A stretch of DNA of 64,000 nt from Chryseobacterium gallinarum (GCF_001021975.1 NZ_CP009928.1:3662001-3726000); one strand, 5' to 3'. Numbered from the stretch's first letter, positions 27,368-36,795 are shown. Notes: generated from the letters alone by a model not told the origin. A program made the numbers and translations.

Positions 27368-29463
27368 TTGCAGAACGCAATAATGAAATTCAGAAAAAAG
27401 TAGAAGAACTGGCCTTAAGTACAAAATACAAATCTGAATTCCTGGCCAATATGTCCCATGAATTGCGTACTCCTTTGAATTCAATTCTTCTTTTATCACG
27501 GCTGATGGTAGAAAACCCTGATGAAAATCTCAACGAAGATCAGGTGGAATCTGCAAGAGTAATTCAAAGCTCCGGAACAAGTTTATTAACATTGATAGAT
27601 GAAATTCTTGATCTGGCAAAAATAGAATCCGGTAAAATGACCCTGGAATACCAGGATGTGGTTATTGAAGAAATAGTAAAAGATCTGAAGAGCCTTTTCA
27701 ATCCGGTATTTCAGGAGAAAGCTCTTCAGTTTAATATCCAGATCGACCAGGATGTTCAGAAAGTTATTGAAAGCGACCGTCTTCGCATTGATCAGGTATT
27801 AAGGAATTTATTGTCCAATGCCTTAAAATTTACCACGCAGGGAAGCATTGGGTTACACATCAGGAAGCATTCAGAAAAACCTGATTTTATTGTATTTTCA
27901 GTAAAAGACACCGGGGTGGGAATTGCAGAAGATAAGCAACAGATTATCTTTGAGGCATTCCAGCAGGCTGACGGGTCTACCAAAAGAAAATTCGGAGGTA
28001 CCGGTTTGGGGCTCTCTATTAGCCGTGAAATAGCAAGACTTCTCGGGGGTGAGCTCGTTCTGAAAAGTGAACTGAACAAAGGGAGTGAGTTCAGTTTCAT
28101 CATTCCTGTACATGCGGTTGCCGAAGTGGTTCAGCCTGAAACAGATCAGAACCTGGTGGAAATAATACGGGAAGACGTTGAAGAAATTCAGCATATTCTG
28201 GATGAGGGCGAAACCGGATCACTTCCATTGAATACATTGGAAATTCCGGAGGATGTAGCAGATGACAGAGACAAGATCAGGGACGGAGACAAGATTATTC
28301 TTATTATAGAAGATGATGTCAATTTCGCAAAAGCCTTGTTAAAATATGCCCATTTACAGAATTATAAAGGAATTGTTGTTGTAAGAGGGGACCATGCATT
28401 GTCAGCAGCCCGGAAATATCGTCCGCATGCGATTTTGTTAGATGTTCAGCTGCCTGTAAAGGATGGCTGGGAAGTAATGGACGAATTGAAATCGGATCCT
28501 GATACCAAGGCTATCCCGGTACACATGATGTCTGTTCTGCACCTTAAAAAAGAAAGTCTTATGAAAGGTGCTGTAGATTTTATCAATAAGCCGGTTGCCC
28601 TGGATAAAATGACGGATGTATTCGGGAAAATTGAAGAAGCACTGAAGAAAGGTCCTCAGAAAGTCCTGATTGTTGAAGAAAATGCCAAACATGCCAGCGC
28701 ATTATCCTATTTCCTGAGCAATTTTAATATTTCCTTATCTGTAGAGCATAATGTAGAAGACAGTGTAAAGGCACTTACTTCCGATATTATCGACTGTGTT
28801 ATTCTTGATATCGGAAGCTCAAAAGGAGATGAATATCATGTGATAGAATCAATAAAAAGCTATGACGGGCTGGAAAATCTTCCGATCATTATCTTTACAG
28901 AAAATAATCTATCGAGGGAAGAAGAACTGAAAATAAAACAGTATGCAGATTCTATTGTTGTAAAAACAGCACATTCGTATCAAAGAATTTTAGATGAAGT
29001 AGGTTTATTCTTACATTTGGTGGAAGAAAAAAATAATGCTTCTGAAAATACTACAGGCAAAGTCCTGGGGTCCTTAACGGAGGTTTTGAGCGGGAAAAAA
29101 GTACTTATAACCGACGATGATGTCCGAAATATTTTTTCATTAACAAAAGCCCTTGAAAAGTATAAAGTGGAAGTGATTGTTGCAATGGATGGAAAGCATG
29201 CCCTGGAACAGATTCAGCAGAATCCTGATGTGGATGTCGTTTTAATGGATATGATGATGCCGGAAATGGATGGCTATGAAACTATAAAGGAAATCCGGAA
29301 AATGCCGCAATTCAAAAGGTTGCCGATTATAGCCATTACCGCCAAATCGATGATCGGAGAACGTGAAAAATGTATTACGGCGGGAGCTTCAGATTACATT
29401 TCAAAACCTGTAGATATTGATCAGTTATTATCCTTGCTTCGCGTTTGGTTATATGAAAGTTAA
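27364..29463 (+). CDS. Histidine kinase with three receiver domains (C-terminal half of split hybrid kinase)
   Basis: 699 residues beginning with a TTG at 27364 that overlaps the previous stop codon by four bases. HisKA (SEFLANMSHELRTPLNS), HATPase (NLLSNALKFT, DTGVGIAEDK, GGTGLGLSIS), then three receivers: REC1 (IILIIEDDVNF, LLDVQLPVKDGW), REC2, which is degenerate (VEEN instead of an acidic pair, though LDIG keeps an Asp), and REC3 (ITDDDVRNIF, LMDMMMPEMDGY, SKPVD). No sensor domain is present; that part lies in the ORF before. The CHASE3/GAF...HisKA-REC-REC-REC order is a common single-chain architecture in Bacteroidota, which supports a frameshift split. Confidence 0.9.
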   Translation: MIAERNNEIQKKVEELALSTKYKSEFLANMSHELRTPLNSILLLSRLMVENPDENLNEDQVESARVIQSSGTSLLTLIDEILDLAKIESGKMTLEYQDVVIEEIVKDLKSLFNPVFQEKALQFNIQIDQDVQKVIESDRLRIDQVLRNLLSNALKFTTQGSIGLHIRKHSEKPDFIVFSVKDTGVGIAEDKQQIIFEAFQQADGSTKRKFGGTGLGLSISREIARLLGGELVLKSELNKGSEFSFIIPVHAVAEVVQPETDQNLVEIIREDVEEIQHILDEGETGSLPLNTLEIPEDVADDRDKIRDGDKIILIIEDDVNFAKALLKYAHLQNYKGIVVVRGDHALSAARKYRPHAILLDVQLPVKDGWEVMDELKSDPDTKAIPVHMMSVLHLKKESLMKGAVDFINKPVALDKMTDVFGKIEEALKKGPQKVLIVEENAKHASALSYFLSNFNISLSVEHNVEDSVKALTSDIIDCVILDIGSSKGDEYHVIESIKSYDGLENLPIIIFTENNLSREEELKIKQYADSIVVKTAHSYQRILDEVGLFLHLVEEKNNASENTTGKVLGSLTEVLSGKKVLITDDDVRNIFSLTKALEKYKVEVIVAMDGKHALEQIQQNPDVDVVLMDMMMPEMDGYETIKEIRKMPQFKRLPIIAITAKSMIGEREKCITAGASDYISKPVDIDQLLSLLRVWLYES

Positions 29464-29478
29464 ACAGATAAAGTTCTG

Positions 29479-29844
29479 ATGAAGAAGAAAATTTTAATTG
29501 TGGACGATGATCCACGTAATATATTTGCATTGAAACTCACCCTGAAAGCCCGTGGATATGCAGTTGAAACCTGTACAACGGCCCAGGAAGCATTTGATAT
29601 CCTGGGTTCCGGTCATCACTTTTCCGTTGTTCTGATGGATATGATGATGCCGGGAATAGATGGTTATGAAGCAGTCAGGATAATACGGAATACGCCGGAA
29701 ATAACGAATATTCCGGTTATTGCTGTTACTGCCCAGGCTATGCCGGAAGACCGTCAGAAATGTATGGAGGTAGGCGCTGATGAGTATGTCTCCAAGCCAA
29801 TTGATGTGGATCTTTTAATAACGACAATAGAAAAATTTTCATAG
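29479..29844 (+). CDS. Single-domain response regulator (CheY-like)
   Basis: 121 residues made of one receiver domain: acidic residues in VDDDPRN, phospho-acceptor in LMDMMMPGIDGY, Thr in AVTAQAM and Lys in SKPIDV. It closely resembles REC3 of the preceding kinase. It ends where cheR begins (TAG then ATG with no gap), suggesting translational coupling. It probably shuttles phosphate between the kinases and CheR/CheB-type outputs. Confidence 0.9.
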   Translation: MKKKILIVDDDPRNIFALKLTLKARGYAVETCTTAQEAFDILGSGHHFSVVLMDMMMPGIDGYEAVRIIRNTPEITNIPVIAVTAQAMPEDRQKCMEVGADEYVSKPIDVDLLITTIEKFS

Positions 29845-30675
29845 ATGCTGGAACCAAGTATCATAAAAGATCAGGAAGTAGAATATCTGATCAGTGATGT
29901 CTATGAGATGTATGGCTATGATTTTTCTGGCTATAGCAGGGCCTCGTTTAAAAGAAGGGTAAACCGGATATGCCTGTTAGACAGATTTACCAGTTTCGCG
30001 GAACTCAGATATACCATCATGAATGATCCCGAATATTTAAAACGTTTTGTGGAAGAAGTTACGGTGAATGTTACAGAAATGTTCAGGGATCCCTCTTTTT
30101 TTAAAGCTTTGAGAGAGAAAATTTTACCACAGCTTGGTACCTATCCCCTGATCAGGGTTTGGGTGGCAGGTTGCTCAACAGGCGAAGAAGCCTATTCCAT
30201 AGCCATTCTGCTGAAAGAGGCCGGGCTTTATCATAAATCCCTTATTTATGGTACTGACTTGAACCCTTCTGTACTGGAAGCCGCCAGATCCGGTGTTTTT
30301 CCACTACAGCAGATGAAATTGTATTCTGAAAATTATAGACTGTCAGGAGGAATAAAAGATTTCTCGGATTATTATACAGCTAATTATGATAGCGTAAAAT
30401 TTGACAAGAGCTTACAGGAAAAACTTATTTTATCCACTCATAACCTGGTATCAGACAGTTCTTTTAACAGTTTTCAACTGATTATCTGCAGGAATGTTCT
30501 GATTTATTTTGACAGAGAATTGCAGGAAAGAGTATTTCGCCTTTTTGACAACAGTCTGGAAAATTTGGGATTTCTCGCCTTGGGAGCCAAGGAAACACTC
30601 AGGTTTTCTACGATTGATAAAAATTATCATCAGGTTGACGGTCAGAAAATCTGGAAAAAGGTTGATCATCATTAA
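29845..30675 (+). CDS. cheR: CheR-type protein-glutamate methyltransferase
   Basis: 276 residues, full length for CheR: N-terminal helical domain (SRASFKRRVNRICL), then the SAM-binding Rossmann domain (VWVAGCSTGEEAYSIAILL, LIYGTDLNPSVLEAARSG) and LIICRNVLIYFD. The family transfers methyl groups from SAM to glutamates of chemoreceptors. No chemoreceptor, CheA or CheW gene is in view, so the target here may be one of the sensor kinases. It is followed after 11 bases by the matching methylesterase gene. Confidence 0.9.
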   Translation: MLEPSIIKDQEVEYLISDVYEMYGYDFSGYSRASFKRRVNRICLLDRFTSFAELRYTIMNDPEYLKRFVEEVTVNVTEMFRDPSFFKALREKILPQLGTYPLIRVWVAGCSTGEEAYSIAILLKEAGLYHKSLIYGTDLNPSVLEAARSGVFPLQQMKLYSENYRLSGGIKDFSDYYTANYDSVKFDKSLQEKLILSTHNLVSDSSFNSFQLIICRNVLIYFDRELQERVFRLFDNSLENLGFLALGAKETLRFSTIDKNYHQVDGQKIWKKVDHH

Positions 30676-30686
30676 TAAGATACACT

Positions 30687-31265
30687 ATGAGGTTATTAAA
30701 GGACATAGAATTAATCGTTATCGGAGGATCTGCAGGAAGTCTGCAGGTTATCATTGAGATGATCAAAAATTTAAATGATGCTATACATATCCCGATTGTG
30801 CTGGTTATTCACCGCAAAGCCCAGTCAGGTGATGTGTTGCGGGCTTTACTGCAGCAGTTTACCCAAATTCCTGTGGTAGAAGTGGAAGATAAAACCGAAG
30901 TCCGGGAGCATGCCATTTATATTGTTCCTGCAGATTATCATTTGCTGTTTGAGAATAAAAGAAATATGTCATTGGACAGTTCAGAAAAAATGAATTATTC
31001 CCGTCCTTCAATAGATGTCACTTTCAGGTCTGCAGCGGAGGTTTATAAGGAAAATATGCTTGGAATCCTTTTATCGGGAGCCAATGCTGATGGGGTGGAA
31101 GGACTTGGCTACGTTAAGAAATATAATGGCTATGTATGGATTCAGGATCCTGAAACAGCTGAAGTGGAGTATATGCCTAAACATGCTATAGAAGAAATTG
31201 ATTATGACCTCATTATAAAACCCGGTAATTTGGCGGGTTATATCAATCAATTATTATCTGAATAA
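30687..31265 (+). CDS. cheB: CheB-type methylesterase domain protein (no receiver domain)
   Basis: 192 residues covering only the catalytic domain. The nucleophile Ser (IGGSAGSLQ), the His (VIHRKAQSGDVL) and the Asp (GANADGVEGL) of the CheB triad are all present. CheB removes methyl groups added by CheR. The usual N-terminal receiver that controls the enzyme is missing; the free receivers coded on either side may take its place. Confidence 0.9.
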   Translation: MRLLKDIELIVIGGSAGSLQVIIEMIKNLNDAIHIPIVLVIHRKAQSGDVLRALLQQFTQIPVVEVEDKTEVREHAIYIVPADYHLLFENKRNMSLDSSEKMNYSRPSIDVTFRSAAEVYKENMLGILLSGANADGVEGLGYVKKYNGYVWIQDPETAEVEYMPKHAIEEIDYDLIIKPGNLAGYINQLLSE

Positions 31266-31280
31266 AGTAATCTAAATAAT

Positions 31281-31652
31281 ATGAGCAAAAAGAAAATTTT
31301 AATTTTTGACGATGATGCGGCTATTTTAGAAGTAGTTACCATCATATTTGAGGAAAATGGATATGATGTTAAAATCTCAGAAACATCACACGATATTCTG
31401 GAGAAAGTGGCAGAATATAATCCTGATGTTATCTTAATGGATAACTGGATTCCGAAAATTGGAGGGGTGGAAGCCACAAAACTTCTTAAAAGCAGTGCAG
31501 AATTCAGACATATTCCGGTAATTTATGTAACGGCCAATAATGATATCGTTGCTTTGGCAGCAGAAGCCCAGGCGGATGATTATGTGTCAAAGCCTTTTAA
31601 CCTGGATGATCTTGAAGAAATAGTAGCAAAACATATTAAAGAGCAGGTGTAA
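31281..31652 (+). CDS. Single-domain response regulator (CheY-like)
   Basis: 123 residues, one receiver: FDDDAAI, phospho-acceptor Asp in LMDNWIPKIGG, YVTANND and SKPFNL. The sequence after the phosphorylation site (NWIPKIGG instead of MMMPxMDG) differs from the other receivers in the operon, so it likely has a different partner. Last gene of the operon, followed by a long palindrome. Confidence 0.88.
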   Translation: MSKKKILIFDDDAAILEVVTIIFEENGYDVKISETSHDILEKVAEYNPDVILMDNWIPKIGGVEATKLLKSSAEFRHIPVIYVTANNDIVALAAEAQADDYVSKPFNLDDLEEIVAKHIKEQV

Positions 31653-31683
31653 ACATTTTCGGATTCACCTTTGGATCTTTAAA

Positions 31684-31723
31684 ATAAACTAAATCTCTCA
31701 AAATTTTGAGAGATTTAGTTTAT
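31684..31723. terminator. Perfect 40-bp palindrome between convergent genes
   Basis: 31684-31703 is the exact reverse complement of 31704-31723 (ATAAACTAAATCTCTCAAAA and its complement). It lies between the signalling operon and the convergent unknown gene and would act as terminator for both. Confidence 0.75.
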
Positions 31724-31732
31724 ATGGTAAGC

Positions 31733-32032
31733 TTAATGATTTTTCCTGAGGTTTTCCAGCTCGGTAATAATCTGATTTTTTGATAAAGAACGGGTGTTGA
31801 TTTTATAGATTAAAGAACTTAATAAAATATAAAGCTGTGGATTATCCAATATAAAATCCGAAAATGTTTTGACAAGGATTAATTTTTTTGAAACAATATT
31901 TTGGGTGATAATATATTCAAAGGCAAAATCAATATCCGTATCCAATTCTTTCTTTACAATTAAATTGAAATACTCATCGATCAAATATTTATCTGTGATC
32001 GGATTTAATAGTTCAGTTTTTACTTCATCCAT
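31733..32032 (-). CDS. Uncharacterised small protein
   Basis: 99 residues, no signal peptide or clear membrane segment; mainly helical by appearance, with alternating charged and hydrophobic residues (YFNLIVKKELDTDIDFAFEY, SKKLILVKTFSDFILDNPQL). I do not recognise the family. Convergent with the signalling operon and isolated by more than 300 bases upstream. Confidence 0.55.
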   Translation of the reverse strand: MDEVKTELLNPITDKYLIDEYFNLIVKKELDTDIDFAFEYIITQNIVSKKLILVKTFSDFILDNPQLYILLSSLIYKINTRSLSKNQIITELENLRKNH

Positions 32033-32397
32033 ACCTTTGTTGTTAGGTTTTTAAATACAAATTTTATACCGTATGAATAAAATATGGAGTTTAATGCATT
32101 CAGAATAAGATTTATATAAAAAATAGGCTTACAGTTGAAGATACCTCCGCCTCATTGTATAGGATTACCGTTGCAAACGCTTTGAAAAAAACATTTTTCT
32201 GTTCATAAACATAAAGTATACTTTTTGTTTTCGGATGAAACAAAACTATTGTAACCGCTGATCTCATCAATAAGAAAGTGATGAACTGAGGAAATGAGAA
32301 ATGAAACAGGGATTTTAAGCAATGAATGTATGCAATATGAATTTTTAATAATAAATTAGAAGCGGTATTTCCTGAAAATGTTATAATAGCTCAAAAT
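32033..32397. other. Intergenic region between divergent unknown genes
   Basis: AT-rich with no ORF of note. It holds an A/T-rich hairpin (TTTTGTTT 32223-32230 with AAACAAAA 32238-32245) of unknown role; no clear TAnnTTTG promoter was found. Confidence 0.4.
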
Positions 32398-33093
32398 ATG
32401 AATGAGACTTTTCCTGAAATGAAGTCCGAAATATATGGTGACAGATTATTCCCCCTGCTGCGGTGGATAATTATTATTATACTGACCGGTGCAGGAGTGG
32501 GTCTGCTGGTTGGTTTGATCACTGCGATGATTACCGGACCTGTTTCTTCCATTATTATATTCTTTTTTCTTTTTATCATTACAGGATCATTAACCGGCTT
32601 TTTAATCTATGAAACCGTCGGGTTGAAAGATCAGCGAATCTGTAATATCCTCGTCAATGACAAGGGAATTTCTTTTCTTAACAGAGAGGATACTACCATT
32701 TTTGAAATTAAATATGAAGATCTGGCATTTGATGCGGAAGGATATAAGCAGGATATACTGTCGGTGTCTTCCGGTGTCGGAAAGTTCAGTTCTTTTAAAA
32801 TGAATCTATGTGTTTTCATTAAAGGTAAAGATCAGAAAATCAGAAAGAGATTTGTTAATTTTAATAGCATTCCTCTTAAAAATAAATATGCTTTAATGGG
32901 ACATTTTCTTAAAGGAGTACGACTGTTCCGTCCTGAGTTGAATATTGACCCCAGAGTATACAGGGATTTTTACCTGGACGAGAAGTCACTACGTTTTGAT
33001 CCGGAAATCCGCCGTAAGGATTTTATCATAAAAGCTATTAGTATAACGGTGGCATTCCTGATATTGATATTGGTTTTTTATTATACCGGATAG
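32398..33093 (+). CDS. Uncharacterised membrane protein
   Basis: 231 residues: two close membrane segments near the N-terminus (WIIIIILTGAGVGLLVGLIT and VSSIIIFFFLFIITGSLTGF), a soluble domain of about 120 residues rich in beta strands (ISFLNREDTTIFEIKYEDLA) and one C-terminal membrane segment (SITVAFLILILVFYYTG). The layout is like small membrane proteins with a PH-like soluble domain, but I do not recognise the family. A strong terminator follows. Confidence 0.65.
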   Translation: MNETFPEMKSEIYGDRLFPLLRWIIIIILTGAGVGLLVGLITAMITGPVSSIIIFFFLFIITGSLTGFLIYETVGLKDQRICNILVNDKGISFLNREDTTIFEIKYEDLAFDAEGYKQDILSVSSGVGKFSSFKMNLCVFIKGKDQKIRKRFVNFNSIPLKNKYALMGHFLKGVRLFRPELNIDPRVYRDFYLDEKSLRFDPEIRRKDFIIKAISITVAFLILILVFYYTG

Positions 33094-33113
33094 AACCGTA
33101 AAATCTGAATCAT

Positions 33114-33148
33114 AAAAAACAGCCTTCAGCATCTGAAGGCTGTTTTTT
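33114..33148 (+). terminator. Rho-independent terminator
   Basis: Perfect stem AAAAAACAGCCTTCAG (33114-33129) with its complement (33133-33148), three-base loop, T run. Confidence 0.88.
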
Positions 33149-33238
33149 ATTTAAAATACTGTTTTTTCAATCAGCTAACCCATAGAGTCTAGATCTGTTC
33201 GAAGATGAATAAGTATTTTATCATTTAAGTTACACCTG

Positions 33239-34192
33239 TTATGATGAAAAAGCATCCAGCATATCTGCAGAAGGAACAAAGAATAAGGTTCCTGTCCGGG
33301 CCGTACTGAAATCGAGGATGCGGTCATAATTTCCCGGTGGGCTTCCGATAAACATATTGGTCAGCATCTTTTCTACCGTACTGAAAGTGCTTGCATAACA
33401 AATAAAATAAGTTCCCATTTCATTAGAAGAAACACTTCCGAAAGGCATATTGTCCCTTACGACCTTAAAGTCATCCCCTACATTGGCCAGAGCAATATGG
33501 GAATTGGAGGGTTTTACATCATCACTCATTTCTATATCCTGCTCCTTGGATCTGCCGATTACTTTTTCCTGTTCCTCAACAGGCAATGCTTTCCAGGCGT
33601 CCAGGTTATGAATATATTTTTGAACAAAAAGATAACTTCCACCCTGGTATTGAGGATCAGAATCTCCGATAATGGCAAAATAATCACGGTCTTTGCCGTG
33701 TGGGTTTTCCGTTCCGTCTACAAACCCCAGAATAGACCGGCTATCCCAATACCGGAAGCCCTGAACTTCAACAATACAATCTGCAACTTCTTTCATGAAT
33801 CCGGAAATAGCAGATGCCATATCATAAGCAAGGCTTTTCACATCTGCACGGATATGGAAATGCAGGTCGCCCCGTGTGCTTACCGCAGTATGTTTACTAC
33901 CTTTTATTTCCTCAAATCGTTTAAGTTCCTTAGGAAGTGGAGTAGGAAGCTCAAGCTGTAACCATGCCTCATAACCTATACCCAATACACAGCTCGCTTT
34001 GGAATCGGGAAACCGGTCAAGGGCAGAGTTATTCAGATTAGTAACTAATGCACAGATCCTCTGAAAAACAGATTTAATCGTATCGAGAGCTGCATTTTGT
34101 CTGAAATTCCAGACCAGGAAGTAAGTATTATTGTTCGGATAATCCGTAACATTTTGAGAATTCATGTTTTTTTCAGTATTGTTTGTTGCCAT
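33239..34192 (-). CDS. Dye-decolourising (DyP-type) heme peroxidase
   Basis: 317 residues. The GxxDG motif of DyP peroxidases is present (GFVDGTENP), as are the likely proximal heme His in PSNSHIALANV and the distal Arg in KVVRDNMPFG. The C-terminal part (GSPPGNYDRILDFSTARTG) is also typical. There is no Tat or Sec signal, so the enzyme should be cytosolic. It uses H2O2 to oxidise bulky substrates; the physiological substrate is not known. Single gene on the minus strand. Confidence 0.9.
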   Translation of the reverse strand: MATNNTEKNMNSQNVTDYPNNNTYFLVWNFRQNAALDTIKSVFQRICALVTNLNNSALDRFPDSKASCVLGIGYEAWLQLELPTPLPKELKRFEEIKGSKHTAVSTRGDLHFHIRADVKSLAYDMASAISGFMKEVADCIVEVQGFRYWDSRSILGFVDGTENPHGKDRDYFAIIGDSDPQYQGGSYLFVQKYIHNLDAWKALPVEEQEKVIGRSKEQDIEMSDDVKPSNSHIALANVGDDFKVVRDNMPFGSVSSNEMGTYFICYASTFSTVEKMLTNMFIGSPPGNYDRILDFSTARTGTLFFVPSADMLDAFSS

Positions 34193-34374
34193 GTTGATTA
34201 TTTCCGGTGAGTCAAATTTAGTAAATGATCATACCTCTGCATTGTCTTATTCTTCAGATAAACAATTTAAGACATTTTTTTCACAAATCATATTAATTAC
34301 TTTTACATATATCTTATCAAAAATCTGGTAAAATGAAGTATTATTGTATAAAATTAATCTTCAATAGAGACAGC

Positions 34375-35124
34375 ATGCATTGGGAGATCTTTTTCTTCTT
34401 TTTAATAATAGCTTTTGTTTATTCATCGGTAGGTTTTGGAGGAGGTTCCAGTTACCTTGCCGTACTGGCTATGTATAATCTTCCCTATCAGGAAATACGC
34501 CTTACGGCACTTATCTGTAATATAATTGTAGTGATAGGAGGAGTTTATATTTATATTAAAAATAAACAGATAGACTGGAAGAAAGTCATTCCTATTACCC
34601 TTGTAAGTGTGCCAATGGCTTATTTGGGAGCGGTATTGAAAATAAGCCAGGAAACTTTTTTCCTGGTTCTGGGAATTACCCTGGTGATAGCAGCTCTGTT
34701 GCTATGGATAAAAACAGAAACAGCAAATGAAGATTATTCCGTAAAGGATTCTGGTCCTTCATCTCTTTTTAGAAACATTTTTTTAGGGGGAGGAATTGGA
34801 TTTTTATCAGGACTGGTAGGAATCGGAGGGGGAATTTTTCTTTCTCCTTTGCTCAATTTGCTGAAGTGGGATACAGCACGGAAGGTTGCAGCAACTTCCA
34901 GTGTTTTTATTCTCGTCAATTCAATATCCGGAATTGCAGGGCAATTATCAAAGTTGTCTGTAGATATAGACTATTTCAGGATTTTAAGCTTATGTCTGGC
35001 TGTTTTCATCGGCGGGCAGATTGGCTCCAGAATGTCCCTGAAATGGAATCCTGTGATTATCAAGAGAATGACTGCTGTCCTGGTTCTGGTGGCAGGAATT
35101 AATGTTTTAATTAAATATTGGTAG
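34375..35124 (+). CDS. TauE/SafE family sulfite/organosulfonate exporter
   Basis: About 249 residues from the ATG at 34375 (MHWEIFFFFLIIAFVYSSVG); an upstream in-frame ATG at 34333 would add 14 polar residues. About eight membrane segments and two related halves with the glycine-rich signatures SSVGFGGGSSYLAVLA and GLVGIGGGIFLSPLLN. Members export sulfite or related anions or import small acids. It starts the molybdenum cofactor operon, 13 bases before moaD. Family assignment is firm; the substrate is not known. Confidence 0.85.
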   Translation: MHWEIFFFFLIIAFVYSSVGFGGGSSYLAVLAMYNLPYQEIRLTALICNIIVVIGGVYIYIKNKQIDWKKVIPITLVSVPMAYLGAVLKISQETFFLVLGITLVIAALLLWIKTETANEDYSVKDSGPSSLFRNIFLGGGIGFLSGLVGIGGGIFLSPLLNLLKWDTARKVAATSSVFILVNSISGIAGQLSKLSVDIDYFRILSLCLAVFIGGQIGSRMSLKWNPVIIKRMTAVLVLVAGINVLIKYW

Positions 35125-35137
35125 ACCCGTTAAAGAA

Positions 35138-35380
35138 ATGAAACTTAAAATATTAGCGTTTGGAATAACGAAGGACATCTTCGGCACATCACAACAAGAA
35201 ATAACAATAAAAGATGCTATAACCGTACAACAATTAAAAAGTATCCTGGAAGAAGAATTCCCGGAACTCAAAAAGCTTAGATCTTATTTTATAGCAGTGA
35301 ATGAAGAATATGCGGAAGAAGATCGGATGATCACAGAAACGGACGAAATAGCTATAATTCCTCCCGTAAGTGGTGGGTAA
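35138..35380 (+). CDS. moaD: MoaD/ThiS-type sulfur carrier (small subunit of molybdopterin synthase)
   Basis: 80 residues with a beta-grasp pattern and the C-terminal Gly-Gly (IIPPVSGG) that carries the thiocarboxylate. It supplies sulfur to precursor Z together with MoaE, whose gene follows after 35 bases. The Gly-Gly end would be activated by the MoeB-like protein encoded at 41052-42092. Confidence 0.9.
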   Translation: MKLKILAFGITKDIFGTSQQEITIKDAITVQQLKSILEEEFPELKKLRSYFIAVNEEYAEEDRMITETDEIAIIPPVSGG

Positions 35381-35415
35381 CAGAATGGTTTACATCTCTT
35401 AGTAAAAAATAGAAA

Positions 35416-35832
35416 ATGATTGATATAAAAATAACGGAAGATATCTTGAATATCACAGATTGCCTTGCTGCCGCCCGGGACCTGGAAAGTGGAGGAGTGG
35501 CAACATTTATAGGGACAGTCCGTAATATAACCGGAAATAAGCCGGTTACCCGGTTGGAATATGAATGCTACCGGCCAATGGCGGTAAAAGAGATCCGGAA
35601 AATAATACAGCAGGCTATTTCACTGTTTTCTGTGCGTAATATTGTTGTTCATCATCGTATTGGTATTTTATTTCCTGGCGATGCTGCGGTTATTATTGTA
35701 GTGAATGCAGGGCACAGGGATGCTGTTTTTGATGCATGCCATTATGTAATTGATACGATAAAAGAAAAAGTTCCGATCTGGAAAAAAGAAATTTTTGAAG
35801 ATGGCGAAGAATGGGTTTCTGCACATCCTTAA
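35416..35832 (+). CDS. moaE: Molybdopterin synthase large subunit
   Basis: 138 residues. MoaE motifs are clear: GGVATFIGTVRN near the N-terminus, LEYECYRPMA, and near the C-terminus HYVIDTIKEKVPIWKKEIFE with the catalytic lysine. It converts cyclic pyranopterin phosphate to molybdopterin with sulfur from MoaD. Confidence 0.93.
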   Translation: MIDIKITEDILNITDCLAAARDLESGGVATFIGTVRNITGNKPVTRLEYECYRPMAVKEIRKIIQQAISLFSVRNIVVHHRIGILFPGDAAVIIVVNAGHRDAVFDACHYVIDTIKEKVPIWKKEIFEDGEEWVSAHP

Positions 35833-35877
35833 TTTGAAGAAGTAATTTTTGTATATTTACTATACCAGTTCTCAGAT

Positions 35878-36747
35878 ATGAAAACCAACACATCAGAAAC
35901 TACATCTGTACGCCGGATAGATATTATCAGGGCGAAAGATCATGACAGTTATGCCTGTACGGATGATATTTCAATAGAAGAGCCCCTCGAAATACGGATT
36001 TCTTATGGCTGTAAGGAACAAAAAGAAAGTAAAAACATATCTGTAACCATGAGGACACCGGGTAATGATACTGAACTGGCAATAGGCTTTCTGTTTACTG
36101 AAGGAATAATTTCCGGCTATCATCAGATTCAAAAAGCAGAACATCCGGAGGCAGAATGTTCCAGAAACCGTGAAAATATAATGGTCGTACATCTTACAGA
36201 GGATTTTATTCCCCAGCTGATGAAGGCCGATCGCAATTTTTATACAACGTCCAGCTGCGGGGTGTGTGGAAAAGGTTCTATTGAGTCCATAAGGACTGTC
36301 AGCTCTTTTCAGGATCTTCAAAAACAGCCGTGTGCAGTAACGTTGGATACTTTATACCAGCTATCAGGAAAGCTGCAGTCTTTTCAAAATAATTTCAGTG
36401 CTACAGGAGGAATCCATGCATCAGGAATTTTTGATATACATGGTAATTTATTGGCCTTGAGGGAAGATGTCGGAAGACACAATGCATTGGATAAGCTTAT
36501 CGGACATAGCCTGATGACCGGGCAGCTTCCTCTTCAGGATAAAATTTTAGTATTGAGCGGAAGAGCGAGCTTTGAACTTATTCAGAAGGCAGCTATGGCA
36601 GGAATCTCTTTTGTAGCAGCTATTGGGGCTCCATCCAGCCTTGCTATTGACCTGGCAAAAGAATTTGATATAACCTTACTGGGTTTTCTTCGGGATAACC
36701 GGGTGAATATATATCATAAAAGTAACTGCCACGAAATTATAAAATAA
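35878..36747 (+). CDS. fdhD: Formate dehydrogenase sulfurtransferase FdhD
   Basis: 289 residues. FdhD brings sulfur from cysteine desulfurase to the molybdenum cofactor of formate dehydrogenase. The redox loop CxxC is present in TTSSCGVCGKGSIES, as are FTEGII, ATGGIHASGIFD and LREDVGRHNALDKLIG, all family signatures. Its place just upstream of the FdhF-like gene, with one small gene between, indicates that FdhF-like protein as client. Confidence 0.93.
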   Translation: MKTNTSETTSVRRIDIIRAKDHDSYACTDDISIEEPLEIRISYGCKEQKESKNISVTMRTPGNDTELAIGFLFTEGIISGYHQIQKAEHPEAECSRNRENIMVVHLTEDFIPQLMKADRNFYTTSSCGVCGKGSIESIRTVSSFQDLQKQPCAVTLDTLYQLSGKLQSFQNNFSATGGIHASGIFDIHGNLLALREDVGRHNALDKLIGHSLMTGQLPLQDKILVLSGRASFELIQKAAMAGISFVAAIGAPSSLAIDLAKEFDITLLGFLRDNRVNIYHKSNCHEIIK

Positions 36748-36795
36748 AACCTTATGAACCACGAATGAACCGTGTGTCTGTAAAAAAATAAAGAG

